From positions 818,472,396 to 818,536,395 of the forward strand of contig NC_081414.1 of the NCBI RefSeq assembly GCF_030272615.1: DNA of 64,000 bases, read 5' to 3'. This document shows positions 11,990 to 23,238 of this stretch, piece after piece. Both the position numbers and the translations under genes were made by a program. The notes below the pieces were generated by a model that was given only the letters and a program-made list of their open reading frames with translations, was not told the DNA's origin and ran no database searches. This DNA is from Cryptomeria japonica (lineage: Eukaryota; Streptophyta; Pinopsida; Cupressales; Cupressaceae). Positions within the stretch are counted from its first letter, which is position 1. Every line of letters starts with the position of its first letter.

Positions 11990-14506
11990 TCACGGAGGAA
12001 GGGATTGGAATTGTTTAGGCCAAAAATAATCAATAGGAACGCTAGAAGTTCTTTCAGCTGGTTTAAAGAGACTATGATTGATAGTAACAACTTCACCATT
12101 ATGGGGAAATTTCAAACACTTATGAATAGGAGAAGCAATAACTTTCATGGAAGATAGCCAAGGATAGCCAAGCTTCACACGAAATTGTTCAGAAGATGGA
12201 ATAATAGCAAAGTTCACATCAAGGGATTTGTTATGAACTTCAGTAGGTAATGTAATAGAACCAATTGCAGGAGAAGAAAATGATTCAAATAATTTCACAA
12301 TCACATCTGTTTTGTCATATATCACTTGATTCAATTGCAAAGTAAAAAGGAATTCTTCAGTAATAACATTAACCATGCACGAAGGATCAATAAGCACTCC
12401 ACGACAAGGTGTATTCTTGACTTTTGCAACTATGTATAAAGGACCATCAGGTGCCCTAATGGTTTCACTAGAATCAAATGTGATGGAAGGTTCTTTAGGG
12501 TTTTCTTGCTGCTCTACAAAGTTAATCACATTCAGAGTCATAGACACAAGACCATCAGATGAGAGAGAGGAATCATTAGCCTCAATCGCATTAGAGGAAT
12601 GAGAAGGTAATGGATTAGTAAAAATCTGAAGATTTTGGTTAGGAGGAGCTATAGATGTGTTGCCTTTATCATTCACTCCAGAAACAGAGATAGTATTATT
12701 ATCAATCAAATCTTGAATTTTACCCTTTAAAGAAAAACATTTTTCAGTATCATGCCCAGGCTGACGATGAAATTGACAAAAAGATTTGTTATCAAAATAA
12801 GGTGAAGTAATCTTTGTAGGATCAATTTGCCTTATAGGAGGAAGAGTAAGCACATTTTGTTCTAATAACTTATTCATAATACTATGCAATGATTCATTCA
12901 AAGGAGTATACTTTCTTTCTTTCTTGAAAAATTTAGAAATAGGAGGCACACCTGATGCTGCATTCACATTGTTGTTGATGATGTTTTCATTGAATTTGAT
13001 GGAATCTCTGTTCGGTTTAAACTTTCCAAATGGTTGTTGACTACTATCACCCTTATCACTCGGAGCCATAGGATGTGATTGTTCCATTTGACTCACAGTC
13101 AGTTGATAATTGTGAAGAGTTGCACACAACTGTTGGAAAGAAGTAAACTCAGAAAACAGAAGTTTGTCTCGAATATGTTTTTGTAAATTAGCAATAAAGA
13201 TTCTTTGAATATCATTGTCAGGCACTGGAAAAGAAATTTGAGCATACAAATGCTTATATCTACCAATGAAATCAGTCACTTTTTCTTTAACACCTTGTTT
13301 ACAATGCATTAAATCAATCAAAGTAACTTTAGGACTTATATTGTTTTGAAATTGTTGAATGAAAGCATTTGCAAGTTGTTCGAAAGAAGTAATAGAATAA
13401 GAAGGCAACGAGCAATACCATTGTAGGGCTTTGTCTCTTAATGTTCTAGTAAACAGTTTTGCAAGCAACCTTTGGTCATAAGCAAAATCAATACAGATTG
13501 TTTGAAAAGTCTTAACATGTGTTAGAGGATCTCCTTTACCATTATAAAGCTCCAAATGCGGGATTTCGACATGTTTAGGGGGAATAGCTCGAACAATGTC
13601 AAGAGAAAGTGGGCTCGCAACATCAAATGTGGGCACACTAAACTTAGATTGATTCATAGAGGCAATTTGTTGCTGTAAAGAAGAGACAGTTTGTGCAAGA
13701 TTGTTAATGGTCGCTTCAGTTGAAGAATTCATATTAGATGTGTTAGATTGAGATGGAGGTGTTATGTTATTGAAAGAAGGTAAAGAGTAAGGTGGTGGGA
13801 CTCTATGATAATTAGTCATAGGAGATGATTGGACAGGAGGAACACTACAAGGAAGAATGGAATGATTGAATGAATTGCCCCCTTGCGTCATGTTCATTTG
13901 TGGAGATATAATAGGGACACTCATTGAAGGAGTGAATGAAGAAATCGGATTGAATGAAGGAAGAGGGTTAATTGAAGGATTGCCCCCATGACTGGTTATC
14001 ATAGGAGAAATGTCTTGTATAGAAGTAGTCATTATGTTTGATGTAAAGGTAGGTATGCTAGCAATAGGAGTCGTCAGAGGAATAGAATGATTGACTTGAG
14101 TAGGAGGTTGTGTATAACCCAAAGTTTCGGCACAACCCTTCATAGGCATCACATTCGAATCCACAATGTGTGCAATACCACGCAAAATATCAATTCCATT
14201 CTTATCACTTTGAAGCATATGTTTTAGACCCTCAATTAAAGGAAGAGCTTGACTATCGGGGTATTCTTGAGACATCCATTGTCGAAAATCGTCAAATTGG
14301 TTATCCAATTTTGAAAGTTGTTCTTCAGAAACCTCATGGAGAGCTTCTTCATCATTAGGAGGATTAGAGGAATTACCCATGTCCTCGTTAAAAAGGCTAT
14401 TCAAATTAGGTTCCATCTCCTCAGTAGTTAAACCTCGGAAAGACTTAATTCTACGGCTTCGTCTAACGGGAATAGTGTAAGTAGGGCTTATTGTTGTAAA
14501 ACTCAT
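11990..14506 (-). CDS. Element A Gag-protease polyprotein
   Basis: One 838-codon frame without breaks. Residues 1-310 are low complexity (Ser/Thr/Pro/Asn). The retrotransposon Gag core is at about 315-460 (LYNGKGDPLTHVKTFQ, LRDKALQWYCSLP, FIQQF). A CX2HX4HX4C zinc motif (FCQFHRQPGHDTEKC) lies at about 575-590. A retropepsin-like domain is at about 690-800, ending LGYPWLSSMKV...HKCLKFPHNG, a Tat-lineage signature. The protease active-site region reads IDPSC, not the usual D-S/T/G-G. Gag would build the particle and the protease domain would process it; RT and integrase must come from another element. Confidence 0.85.
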   Translation of the reverse strand: MSFTTISPTYTIPVRRSRRIKSFRGLTTEEMEPNLNSLFNEDMGNSSNPPNDEEALHEVSEEQLSKLDNQFDDFRQWMSQEYPDSQALPLIEGLKHMLQSDKNGIDILRGIAHIVDSNVMPMKGCAETLGYTQPPTQVNHSIPLTTPIASIPTFTSNIMTTSIQDISPMITSHGGNPSINPLPSFNPISSFTPSMSVPIISPQMNMTQGGNSFNHSILPCSVPPVQSSPMTNYHRVPPPYSLPSFNNITPPSQSNTSNMNSSTEATINNLAQTVSSLQQQIASMNQSKFSVPTFDVASPLSLDIVRAIPPKHVEIPHLELYNGKGDPLTHVKTFQTICIDFAYDQRLLAKLFTRTLRDKALQWYCSLPSYSITSFEQLANAFIQQFQNNISPKVTLIDLMHCKQGVKEKVTDFIGRYKHLYAQISFPVPDNDIQRIFIANLQKHIRDKLLFSEFTSFQQLCATLHNYQLTVSQMEQSHPMAPSDKGDSSQQPFGKFKPNRDSIKFNENIINNNVNAASGVPPISKFFKKERKYTPLNESLHSIMNKLLEQNVLTLPPIRQIDPTKITSPYFDNKSFCQFHRQPGHDTEKCFSLKGKIQDLIDNNTISVSGVNDKGNTSIAPPNQNLQIFTNPLPSHSSNAIEANDSSLSSDGLVSMTLNVINFVEQQENPKEPSITFDSSETIRAPDGPLYIVAKVKNTPCRGVLIDPSCMVNVITEEFLFTLQLNQVIYDKTDVIVKLFESFSSPAIGSITLPTEVHNKSLDVNFAIIPSSEQFRVKLGYPWLSSMKVIASPIHKCLKFPHNGEVVTINHSLFKPAERTSSVPIDYFWPKQFQSLPP

Positions 14507-15689
14507 GCACTAGAGAGGGAGAGAAAATTTTGAATTTTAGAGGTAGCAAATTTCAGTAAAATCAGCCAATCTTCTGGATTTAAGCTGTTAAATATAATCA
14601 GGACAATCTCCCGAAATTTCAGAAAAAATGTCAGGGACCGTGGCGCTTCGGAGTACACACGGTCCTGGCAACTTTTTTCGAAATTTGCAGGAATGAAAGT
14701 TATGATGATTTTAAAGCTAATCTGAAAAAATTGAGTGGTTTTACGATCTGTAGATAGGCCAAATTAAAGTTGCAATCTCGAAATTGAACCCTACCAAGAT
14801 TGTCGAAAAATGCAAAAATTTGAATTTTGAAAAAGAGAGGAAAACTGAAATTTTGAATTTTATGATTTTAGAGGGAATACCAAAAGCAATGCAAGTTTTG
14901 AAATTTGAAAATTGATTCAATTTCATGCAAAATTCAATTTTGAAAGTGGAAATTAAAGTTGTTGTAATTAAGCACTTAATTTCAAAAGTCACAAATTGCA
15001 AGAATTTGAATAAAGCACTGAAATTTCGAATGAATGCAAACACACTTTTCAGATTTAGGACAGTAAGAACACAATTTTGACACAAAATTTCAATTTCAAT
15101 GATTTTTGAATGATTAGAAGCGTTAATCCAAGCAATCCCTAGACCAACTTTGACTTTAATTTTGAAAGTGTTATAATTGATAAAATCAGCCAAAATTCTG
15201 GATTTTAGCAGGAAAATACAGTAAGATCTAGCTCCCGAAATTTCAGAAAAAATGTCGGGGACGATGGCGCTCGGAGTGCACACGGTCCTCGCAACTTTTT
15301 TCCAAATTTTCAGGGATGAAAGATATTGTGATTTTATTGCGGAATCCAAAGTTACAGCTGATTTGGAGATGTTTTAATCAGTGAAATTGTCAGACAAAGG
15401 TTGAATCAAGAGGGTTTCAAAAATTAGGGTTTTGACACTTAACCACTTAATTTTCAAAATTAAAGCACAAATATGAATTGATAATTTGTAATAGAAGGGC
15501 AGATCTGAAACAAGCATTAACAATTAAATATTTCACAAGTTTAATTTTCAAAAAGAAAATTTAGGGTTTTTATGCAATTAACCTCTAAAATTTTGCAAAA
15601 GATCAAACATGGAAATGCAATTAAGGAATCCAATTTTCAGATCTAACCAAGAATAATCAGAAAGGATGTTCAAGTCCGGTTCACCAAAA
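14507..15689 (-). other. Element A 5' leader with PBS and repeated hairpin
   Basis: The right LTR is followed (minus strand) by TTT and a PBS candidate, TGGTGAACCGG, at about 15669-15686; I do not assign the tRNA. The 1.2-kb leader has no coding frame of note. It contains two copies of an about 155-bp block (14560-14717 and 15181-15338), each with a GGAC...GGTCC hairpin. Confidence 0.7.
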
Positions 15690-16901
15690 TGTAAAGCGGA
15701 AAATCGGTCAAACCCTAGTTGCTCTCCCCTCTTCCAACTCCAAGGAGAGAGAAGGGAGATTGCTAGGGTTGATGGTTTTCACTTGGGAGACTTTACATTC
15801 AAAAGAGGGGTTGAAACCCACAAGATCCAATCCCACGCAATGCAAGATTGGATGCTAAATGAGTTTCAAGGGTTAAGACAGCAAGGCTACCCTCTTTTGT
15901 AAAGAATGTGCATAGAAGAATTAAGCTAGGAATGCATAGAAAGTGAGAAAGACTCGCTTATAAACTGAGTTAGGGATATAGGATGAAGCTGCGGACCTGG
16001 AATTAGCAGTAAAATGTCGATACGGCGCTATCCTGTAAATTTGAGCGAAAGTTGCCGGGACGATGGCGCCCGAGCGCCACGGTCCTCCGAAAAATCCGCG
16101 AAACGAAGGGGGATTTGTTCGTCTCTTCACAAGGATTCCAAATCTTCAATTTCAGTCGCGTACCTGCAACCTACACACAGAAAAGCGAAGACGATTGAGG
16201 GGTTAGGGATTAGGGGTTTGCCTTTAGGTCAAACCCCGGTTTTGGAATTAACCAAGAAATGAGCAATGCTGTAAATGTAAATATCTGTAATGTAAAACAA
16301 GTACTAATACCTTGTTGTAAGGATGTTTGTATCCTTATGTGCGAAGGTATAGATGTTGTATGTTGTATGTTGTAGTAGTATGTAGTAAGTGATCTCCTCT
16401 TCAATGGTTGAATCCTTGTCTTGAATGCAACACTTAGCCTTGAATGGAGACTTAGAATGATCAATTGCTTGAAAGAATGTTTGAATGCTTGAGTGCTTGA
16501 GTATAGTTTCCACGCTTGTACACATATATCCTTCTTTTTTTCATCTACCCAAATGGGAAAGGAAAATGCCATTTATATACTTGCCAATTAGGGTTAATAG
16601 ACTGATTTTTCCGACCTTGGGCCAACCAGGAAACATTAATTTCCAATTTGCAAACAAAAAGACCCGAAGTCCCATAGGAGACCGGGCCCAAAATAGGGCC
16701 AGGGACCAGGGCGCTGGGCGCTCTGGTCCCACCTCCCGGGACAGCAAGGTGCAAACGAGGTTCAGGCCAGGGTGCTTGAAAATGCAGTTTTTGGTGTCGT
16801 GGACAAGTTTTGGGGTCTCCATTCAGGTTCCGTGTTGCGTCGCCATCGTGAAGACCGAAATGCAGTCGAAATTGCAAGTGTCACAATTTTAGGACGTTAT
16901 A
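15690..16901 (-). repeat. Element A LTR, right copy (5' LTR in element sense)
   Basis: It matches 9138-10342 with about 2% differences and a 7-base expansion inside the palindrome (16702-16730). A TATA-like GTATATAAAT reads on the minus strand at 16571-16580. Confidence 0.92.
16571..16580 (-). promoter_or_regulatory. TATA box of element A
   Basis: GTATATAAAT on the minus strand lies about 320 bases into the 5' LTR. It would place the transcript start near 16545, so the hairpin at 16058-16085 would be in the RNA. Confidence 0.5.
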
Positions 16902-16945
16902 TATATATATAACAAAAAAAAAGAATTCTTTCCTTAGAGGCCGAA

Positions 16946-17118
16946 CCACTGTGTTAACACACAGTGGACGACACACGGGCTGGACCACTGTGTTTACACA
17001 CAGTGGACAACGCAGAAAGGTGTCGCCACTGTGGGTAAACATAGTGGACAGCACGGGCTGCCACTGTGGGTAACCATAGTGGATGGCTCACGGTCGCTGT
17101 TGTGGGTAATCACAGTGG
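16946..17118. repeat. Array of five 22-bp palindromes in the Tekay 5' LTR
   Basis: Five units of the form CCACTGTG-N6-CACAGTGG begin at 16946, 16985, 17026, 17061 and 17097, spaced 35-41 bp. The first two are near-perfect inverted repeats and the others degenerate. The 3' LTR carries six units at the matching place. Confidence 0.88.
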
Positions 17119-17233
17119 CGTCTAGGGAGCCTCCCGCCCTGCGAGCTCGGACCTCCGCCCCTTCAAAACCGCCGCCCTGCCTCCATTTCGACCACTGCCT
17201 CCATGGTCGCCGCCTCCACCGCACCCTGCAACA

Positions 17234-17268
<35 letters not shown>

Positions 17269-17322
17269 ATCCTAGAGACTAAAACAAAGGGAAAAGAAAA
17301 GAATTTTAATTGATAAAAATGC

Positions 17323-17411
17323 AACCCTAACCCAATTTTGGGTCAGGGTTAGCATTTAAATAATAAAAGTATATTAGTAATGCAACCTTAGCCCATATTT
17401 AGGTTAGGGTT
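17323..17411. repeat. Two telomere-like inverted repeats in the Tekay 5' LTR
   Basis: Two hairpins with AACCCTAACCC-type left arms and GGGTTAGGGTT-type right arms (17323-17350 and 17383-17411). They lie about 30 bp apart. Matching, better preserved copies are at 32635-32723. Confidence 0.8.
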
Positions 17412-18344
17412 ACCATATAAAAATAAAAGAGAGATTTAAATAATAGTTTTTATTATAACTTTTAAATTTAGGGTTTTTGGTGTAAGTTGTAGTATTATAA
17501 TTAGTTGGTATAGTTGGATTATTTAATTTAACACCATATATATATATATATGAGATTAAGTTGAAACCAAATTGATTTTATTTTATTAATACATATTAAT
17601 GAACGCTTAAGTAATAATTAGACCCCTTTCACTTTTAGTTGAAATTAAATTGGGGGATTAATTTTATATAGTTCTAATATCGATATTATTGACGTAATTT
17701 TATCAAGGATTATTAATAAGGATATTTCATAGACAATTTTTGTATTTAATTAAATGTGGACGTCAAGTTAAATTTAATTTGGAGAAATTGGTAAATAAAG
17801 ATTATTAATTATTTTATACGAATTTTTAGCCTATGAGGCCAATTTTGGCCAAATTATTTAATAGTCGAAATTTGAAGGTCTAGGGGAAATTAAAATTGGC
17901 TATAGTATAAATTAGATTTATTTAGCAAATAACATTATAGAATTTGTAACCTTGTTGGTTAAATTTAAATAATGAATTTGCATGCGCCCAATTAATTAAT
18001 TTTAAATTTAAGATAGCATTATCATTTTTTTTTGTCTGGAATGTTTTAAATGAAATTGAGATATTTAAATATCCCTCGAGTTTAATTAGCGGCAAATTAA
18101 TTAGGTTGATTAAATTAACTAATTAAATTGCGATGACCCTCTTAGGGAATAATTAGTCTTCATTAAATATTATCACTTCATTGATGGAGTTAATCATTCC
18201 AGCTTTAGTAAACACTTATATTTATGCCTTAGTTAAGACAAAACTTAATTGATTTTGTTTTAAATGTAGATTATTTTGTGAGTTTATGTTGTCAAAAAAG
18301 ATTTTATTGTTTTGTTTTTGCCCAAAAGATTGGGCATGACATTT

Positions 18345-18356
18345 TGGTATCAGAGC
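18345..18356 (+). other. Tekay primer binding site
   Basis: TGGTATCAGAGC, the widespread plant PBS complementary to the initiator tRNA-Met 3' end, starts 3 bases after the 5' LTR. Confidence 0.88.
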
Positions 18357-18472
18357 AAGGTTTCCAACACTAGGAACCTTTCTCCATTACATTTCGCTTT
18401 AATTATTTAATTAATTAATTTTTTCCTCCAAAATTATTTTTTTATTTTATTTTATTTTACTTTCTCATAAGG

Positions 18473-19780
18473 ATGCCTATGACTACGCAACAAGCTTGCA
18501 AGCGCGAAAGGGGTCCTAGGCGTACACATATGGCACGCGAGGATGTTGATAGGGAGGAACCGGTTCCAGAAGGGAACCCAGAGGCTCCTCCCGAACCACT
18601 GGTTGACCCAAACCAAGACATCTTATTAGCGCTTCAAAACCTGATTGGGATAGTTCAGGATAGGCTTCCAGCAATCGACCGTCATGCAGAAAACCAGAAC
18701 TCAGGGAGCCATAGATCAACAGTTAGGGAACAGAGTAGGATTCCACCTCCTAATCCCTTAGAGAGCCAGGCTGAGCATGAGCCTGAGTCCGTTCATCTAC
18801 CCGGACCACCTCCAGTAGCCGCACTTGTTTATATTGAGAGGCACGTCGAGATCTAGAGGATCTGATCATAGAGGTTTTGCGCCTCCAGCCACCATCTTTT
18901 GGGGGATCTACCGACGGAGTAGAAGTTGAGGCTTGGCTTTTGAGCCTAGATTGGTGCTTTGCATTGCGTTCTTACGAAAGCAATCTGAAGGCACAAGTAG
19001 CAGTCTACCTTTTGAGAGGGACGACCTCCACATGGTGGAGACAGGAGGAATACAAGTGTGGCCTAGTTGCAGACACCCTCACATGGGAGATCTTTACAAA
19101 GAGGTTTAGGGAGAGATACATGTCCGAGCACTTCAGGCAGCGTAGGATAGATGAGTTCCACGACCTCCAACAGAAGGGTATCTCAATGACCCAGTACGAA
19201 AGTAAGTTCATTGAGCTCCTACCGTATGTGGATTACCTGAAGGACGAGAAGCTTCTCGTCAATTGTTTTATCAGGGGACTGAATGTCGGGATAGCAGGAC
19301 CAATGAGGATGGCCACTCTAGGAAACCTTCGGGTTGTCGTGGAGAAGGCCTTGATAGCAGAGGAGATTCAAGTCAGGCCACAAGACACGAGGGATCGATT
19401 TCAGAACCGAAACCCGACACCCCAGTCTTTCGGGTTTCAGAAACCCCACTGGAAAGGCAACCACAGAAATGCATCGGGGTCCTTTAAACCCCCTCCTCCA
19501 TAGCAGTCACAACAAAATTAGAGGCAGAGGCCCCCTCAGGGACAGCAGGGCTCCAAGCCCAAGCAGTGGCATTCACAAGGTCCTAGGCGCGACCAGAGAG
19601 CACAGGGTACTTACACACCTCCGACACAGACTCAACAGTCCTCTAAGGGTGGATATAGTGGTTTGAGCATAACAGGTGGGCAACCTTTCTCTAGGCCTCA
19701 GGGCACATAGTTTCAGGCACACGGTGCTTGTTTCACATGTGGAGCCATGGGGCACATGGCGAGAGAGTGTCTACAGGGTT
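18473..19780 (+). pseudogene. Tekay-like gag region
   Basis: The Gag region begins near the ATG at 18473 with a charged, Pro-rich N-terminus. The Gag core follows (PPSFGGSTDGVEVEAWL, TTSTWWRQEEY, FRERYMSEHFRQ, FIRGLN) at about 18880-19370. A basic Pro/Gln-rich stretch then leads to a CX2CX4HX4C knuckle, CFTCGAMGHMAREC, near 19735-19775. Gag forms the particle and the knuckle binds RNA. The region is broken. Confidence 0.85.
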
Positions 19781-19782
19781 AG

Positions 19783-22700
19783 ATGGCAGGTAGTCAGAGG
19801 ATGGTAGCATCAGAGCCTATAGTTGGAGATGTGGGAAAGTCCCATAGGGTCTTCGCAGCGGTTGACAACCACCAGGTAGAGCACCAAGCCACAATTATTG
19901 AGGTTGCGAGTATGATCAGAGGTATCAGTATTTCTACATTGTTTGACTCAGGAGCTACTGACTCCTTTATATCTCCATTGGTTGTGGAGCGTTGCGGGCT
20001 AGTGGTAGTTAGGCAAGGTGTCAGTTGGGAAGTGGAGTTAGCTTCGGGGGCTAGAGTGTTAGTGGATTCAGAGGTTAGGGGATGTCAGCTCCAGATTTGT
20101 AATACCACCACCTTAGTAGACCTTAGAGTTACACCACTCGGATCTCATGGCATCATACTTGGCATGGATTGGCTTTACCCCCACAAAGCCAAGATGGATT
20201 ATTGCCTGAAAAAGATCGAGTGTGAGGATGATCATGGTGCTCCCATAGTAATCACTGGGATTCAGAGGCCCGTGTCTCTTTGTATGATTTTCGCTATGTA
20301 GCTTAAGCAGAGCATGCGAAAGGGATGTCAGTTGTTTGCTATCACCATCAGTGATAGAGAGGAAGAAAATGAGAAAGAGCCTTCCCTAGATGATCATCCC
20401 ATCCTTGAGGAGTTTGCAGATGTGTTTCCAGCCGAGTTACCTGGTATGCCACCTAGCATAGAGATTGACTTCCACATAGATCTTGTACCAGGAGTCGAGC
20501 CAGTTTCGAGAGCACCTTATAGGATGACCACACATGAGCTTAATGAGCTCAAGATGCAGCTAAAGGAACTCTTAGAGAAGGGTCACATTCGTCCTAGTGT
20601 CTCCCCTTGGGGCACACCAGTCATCTTCGTGAAGAAGAAGGACAGGTCCCTTCGGTTATGCATGGATTACAGGCAACTGAACAAAATAACCATCAAGAAC
20701 CGTTATCCCTTTCCCAAGATCGATGATTTGTTTGATCAACCTCAGGGTGCTAAAATGTTTTCCAAAATAGATCTGAAGTCAGGGTATCATCAGTTGAGGA
20801 TTGTGGAGAGTGATATCCACAAGACCGTGTTTCGTACCAGATATGGCCACTATGAGTTCACTGTGGTCCCATTAGGTCTTACGAATGCTCTAGCTATATT
20901 CATGAGTCTCATGAATGGGGTATTCTGCACTTTCCTCGACCGATTTGTGATTATGTTCCTCGATGACATATTGATATATTCTCGGAATGAGAAGGAGCAC
21001 GAGGAGCATTTGAGGCAGGTTTTACAGTGTTTGAGGGACAATCAGTTGTACAATAGTTTGTTGAAGTGTGCTTTCTTTAGATCAAAGGTCGAGTACCTTG
21101 GGCATGTTATATATGGTGATGGGATCTCAGTTGACCCATCAAAGATTAGAGCTATTATGGATTGGCTAGTGCCAACTAGTGTGACAGAGGTCGGGAGCTT
21201 CATGGGTCTAGCAGGCTACTACAGACCCTTCGTTGAGGGATTTTCTAGAGTTGCACATCCCATTACATCCCTCCAGTGAAAGGGAAAGAAATTCGAGTGG
21301 ACAGAGAGGTGTGAGAGGGCTTTTCAGGATCTGAAAAGAGAACTCACTAGTGCACCTATCCTCATTGTGCCAGACCCCACTATTGATTTCATGGTATGCA
21401 TAGATGCTTCTTTGGAAGAATTAGGAGCAGTCCATATGCAGGAGGGTCGAGTTATAGCTTATGAGTCTAGGAAGCTTAAGACTCATGAGCTTAACTACCC
21501 TACACATGACCTTGAGCTTGCAGCAGTAGTGCATGCACTTGTGAGGTGAAGACACTTCCTTTTGGATCATCATTTCGAGCTTCATTCAAACCATCAGAGT
21601 TTGCAGTACATCTTCACCCAGCCTAATATTAATGTTCGTCGGAGGAGATGGATGGAGTTTCTATGCGAGTATGATTTTGATGTCCACTACATCAAGGGGA
21701 AAGAGAACCTGGTTGCAGATGCCTTGAGTAGGAGACGTCATGAGGTGTACTCCACATCTATGAGCACGGATTTGAGAGATCATATATTGTAGCGGTTACC
21801 AAAGGATGGATGGTATCTAGAGGTTTGTCAAGTAATTAGATCACAAGAGACCCTGGAGGGGAAGTATGTCGATTATTCTTTAGAGTCCGATGGACTATTA
21901 CGCCATAGAGGGCGCATCTATGTACCTTCTCCTGGGGGATTGCGAGAGTTCATTGTCATGGAGGCTCATAGAGCTCCTTATGTAACACATCTCGGGGTTA
22001 AGAAGATGCATGCAGACTTGAGGCAGTTATATCGTTGGCCAGGTATGTGGCAGTTTATTGTTGAGTTAGTAGCCCGATGCCTTGAGTGTCAGAGAGTCAA
22101 GGCAGAGCATCGCCATCCTGGTGGGTTGCTCTAGTCCCATGCTATACCAAAGTGGAAGTGGGATACTATATCCATGGTTTTCATCATTGGTCTTCCCGTG
22201 TCATCCTGTCGCCATGATGCTATCTTGCTGACAATTGACAAGTTGACCAAAGTGGCCCACTTCTCACCAGTCCAGACTACCTTCACAACACCAACAGTGG
22301 CACAGGTGTTCTTGCGAGACATTGTCAGGCTTCATGGCGTTCCACGCAAGATTATTTCTGATAGGGATTCCCTCTTCACTTCTTCCTTTTGGAAGGCATT
22401 ACAGGCAGCAATGGGCACCAAGCTCAATTTCAACACAGCCTATCACCCGAAAACAGATGGACAGATAGAGCGGGTTAACCCGGTGTTAGAGGATATGCTC
22501 CGCATGTACATCATGGATCATCAAACCATATGGGAGGAGCACCTTCCTTTAGTAGAGTTTGCCTATAATAATGGGCATCACACTTCTTTGGGGATGCCAC
22601 CTTTTCAGGCTTTGCATGGCAGACCTTTCAGGACACCTCTAAGTTGGGACCGTATTGAGGATAGAGTGGCCATAGGTCCTGAGATGGTTACTGATATGGA

Positions 22701-23238
22701 GCAACAGGTAATTTTGATTAGACAACGCCTTAGAGAGGCATAGGATAGGCAGAAGAAGTATGCAGATGCAAAGAGGATAGACCGAAGTTACATGGTCGAG
22801 GACAAAGTTTTCCTGAGAGTGCGGTCGCATAAGAGTCCAATCTGTTATGAAAAGGGTTCTAAGCTCACACCTCGCTTTGTCGGACCATTTGAGACCCTTG
22901 AGAGGATAAGACCAGTTGCTTATCACCTAGTTTTGCCACCTAGCTTGTCACGCATCCACGATGTGTTTCATGTATCAGTTTTGAGGAAGTATATCTATGA
23001 TAAATCTCATATTTTAGATTGGGATGCCTTGCAGGTGGAGTCAGACGGGTAGCTAGCTTTGGAGCCCATTCGCATTTTGGCTCACCGGACGTTGGCCCTT
23101 CGAGGTCAAGAGCTGGACCATGTTAGGGTCCAGTGGGATTGCTATGATGAGGTTACAACTTCATGGGAGGATGCAACATGTATGAGATCACAATACCCTC
23201 ATCTTTTTGATGAACTCCAGGAGGAAGTTCATGCCTAG
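19783..23238 (+). pseudogene. Tekay-like pol region: protease, RT, RNase H, integrase, chromodomain-like tail
   Basis: Domains in order: retropepsin with FDSGATDSF (about 19950); RT with [20 protein letters not shown] (about 20660) and the catalytic FLDDILIY (about 20955); RNase H with [11 protein letters not shown] and [12 protein letters not shown] (21390-21550), ending ADALSRR; integrase zinc finger (H-H-C-C, ending CLECQRVK, about 21960-22110); integrase core with HGVPRKIISDRD and AYHPKTDGQIERV (22170-22500). A GPFETLERI module follows (from 22880), then a chromodomain-like end (RVQWDCYDEVTTSWED, YPHLF). The tail is what assigns it to chromoviruses, whose integrases target heterochromatin. 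The region is broken in several places. Confidence 0.9.

Larger units (their letters stand above)
9138..16901 (-). mobile_element. Element A: Tat-like Ty3/gypsy derivative with gag-protease but no RT
   Basis: Two direct LTRs of about 1.2 kb (9138-10342 and 15690-16901) flank 5.3 kb. A 5-bp TATAT duplication borders it, and the empty site survives in the sister Tekay LTR at about 32179-32193. On the minus strand the order is LTR, PBS, leader, one long gag-protease frame, a Pro-rich linker frame, a 3' non-coding region, a polypurine tract (GTGGGGGCTAAA) and the LTR. No RT, RNase H or integrase is present, so it is a non-autonomous element needing proteins in trans. By eye I count roughly 25-30 LTR differences over 1.2 kb, about 2%, mostly transitions, so it is a young insertion. 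Its gag-protease frame looks whole. Confidence 0.9.
4639..18341 (+). repeat. 5' LTR of the Tekay-like element, with insertions E and A
   Basis: The LTR proper is in pieces: 4639-5212, 6754-9137 and 16907-18341, about 4.4 kb. Insertions E and A account for the rest. Pieces 4639-5133, 8204-9137 and 16907-18341 match the 3' LTR. The last piece contains a hairpin array, an (AC)n/poly-A tract near 17230-17270 and telomere-like inverted repeats. Confidence 0.88.

Noticed and set aside
14741-15349. A 202-codon minus-strand frame in the element A leader
   Set aside because: It is Phe/Ile/Lys-rich from AT-rich sequence, crosses the duplicated leader block and lacks any motif.
16946-17118. A CRISPR-like array
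   Set aside because: Spacers are similar between the two LTR copies, units are palindromes inside a plant LTR, and no cas genes are present.
17323-17411. An interstitial telomere block
   Set aside because: Only short inverted units occur, repeated at the same place in both Tekay LTRs, so they belong to the LTR.
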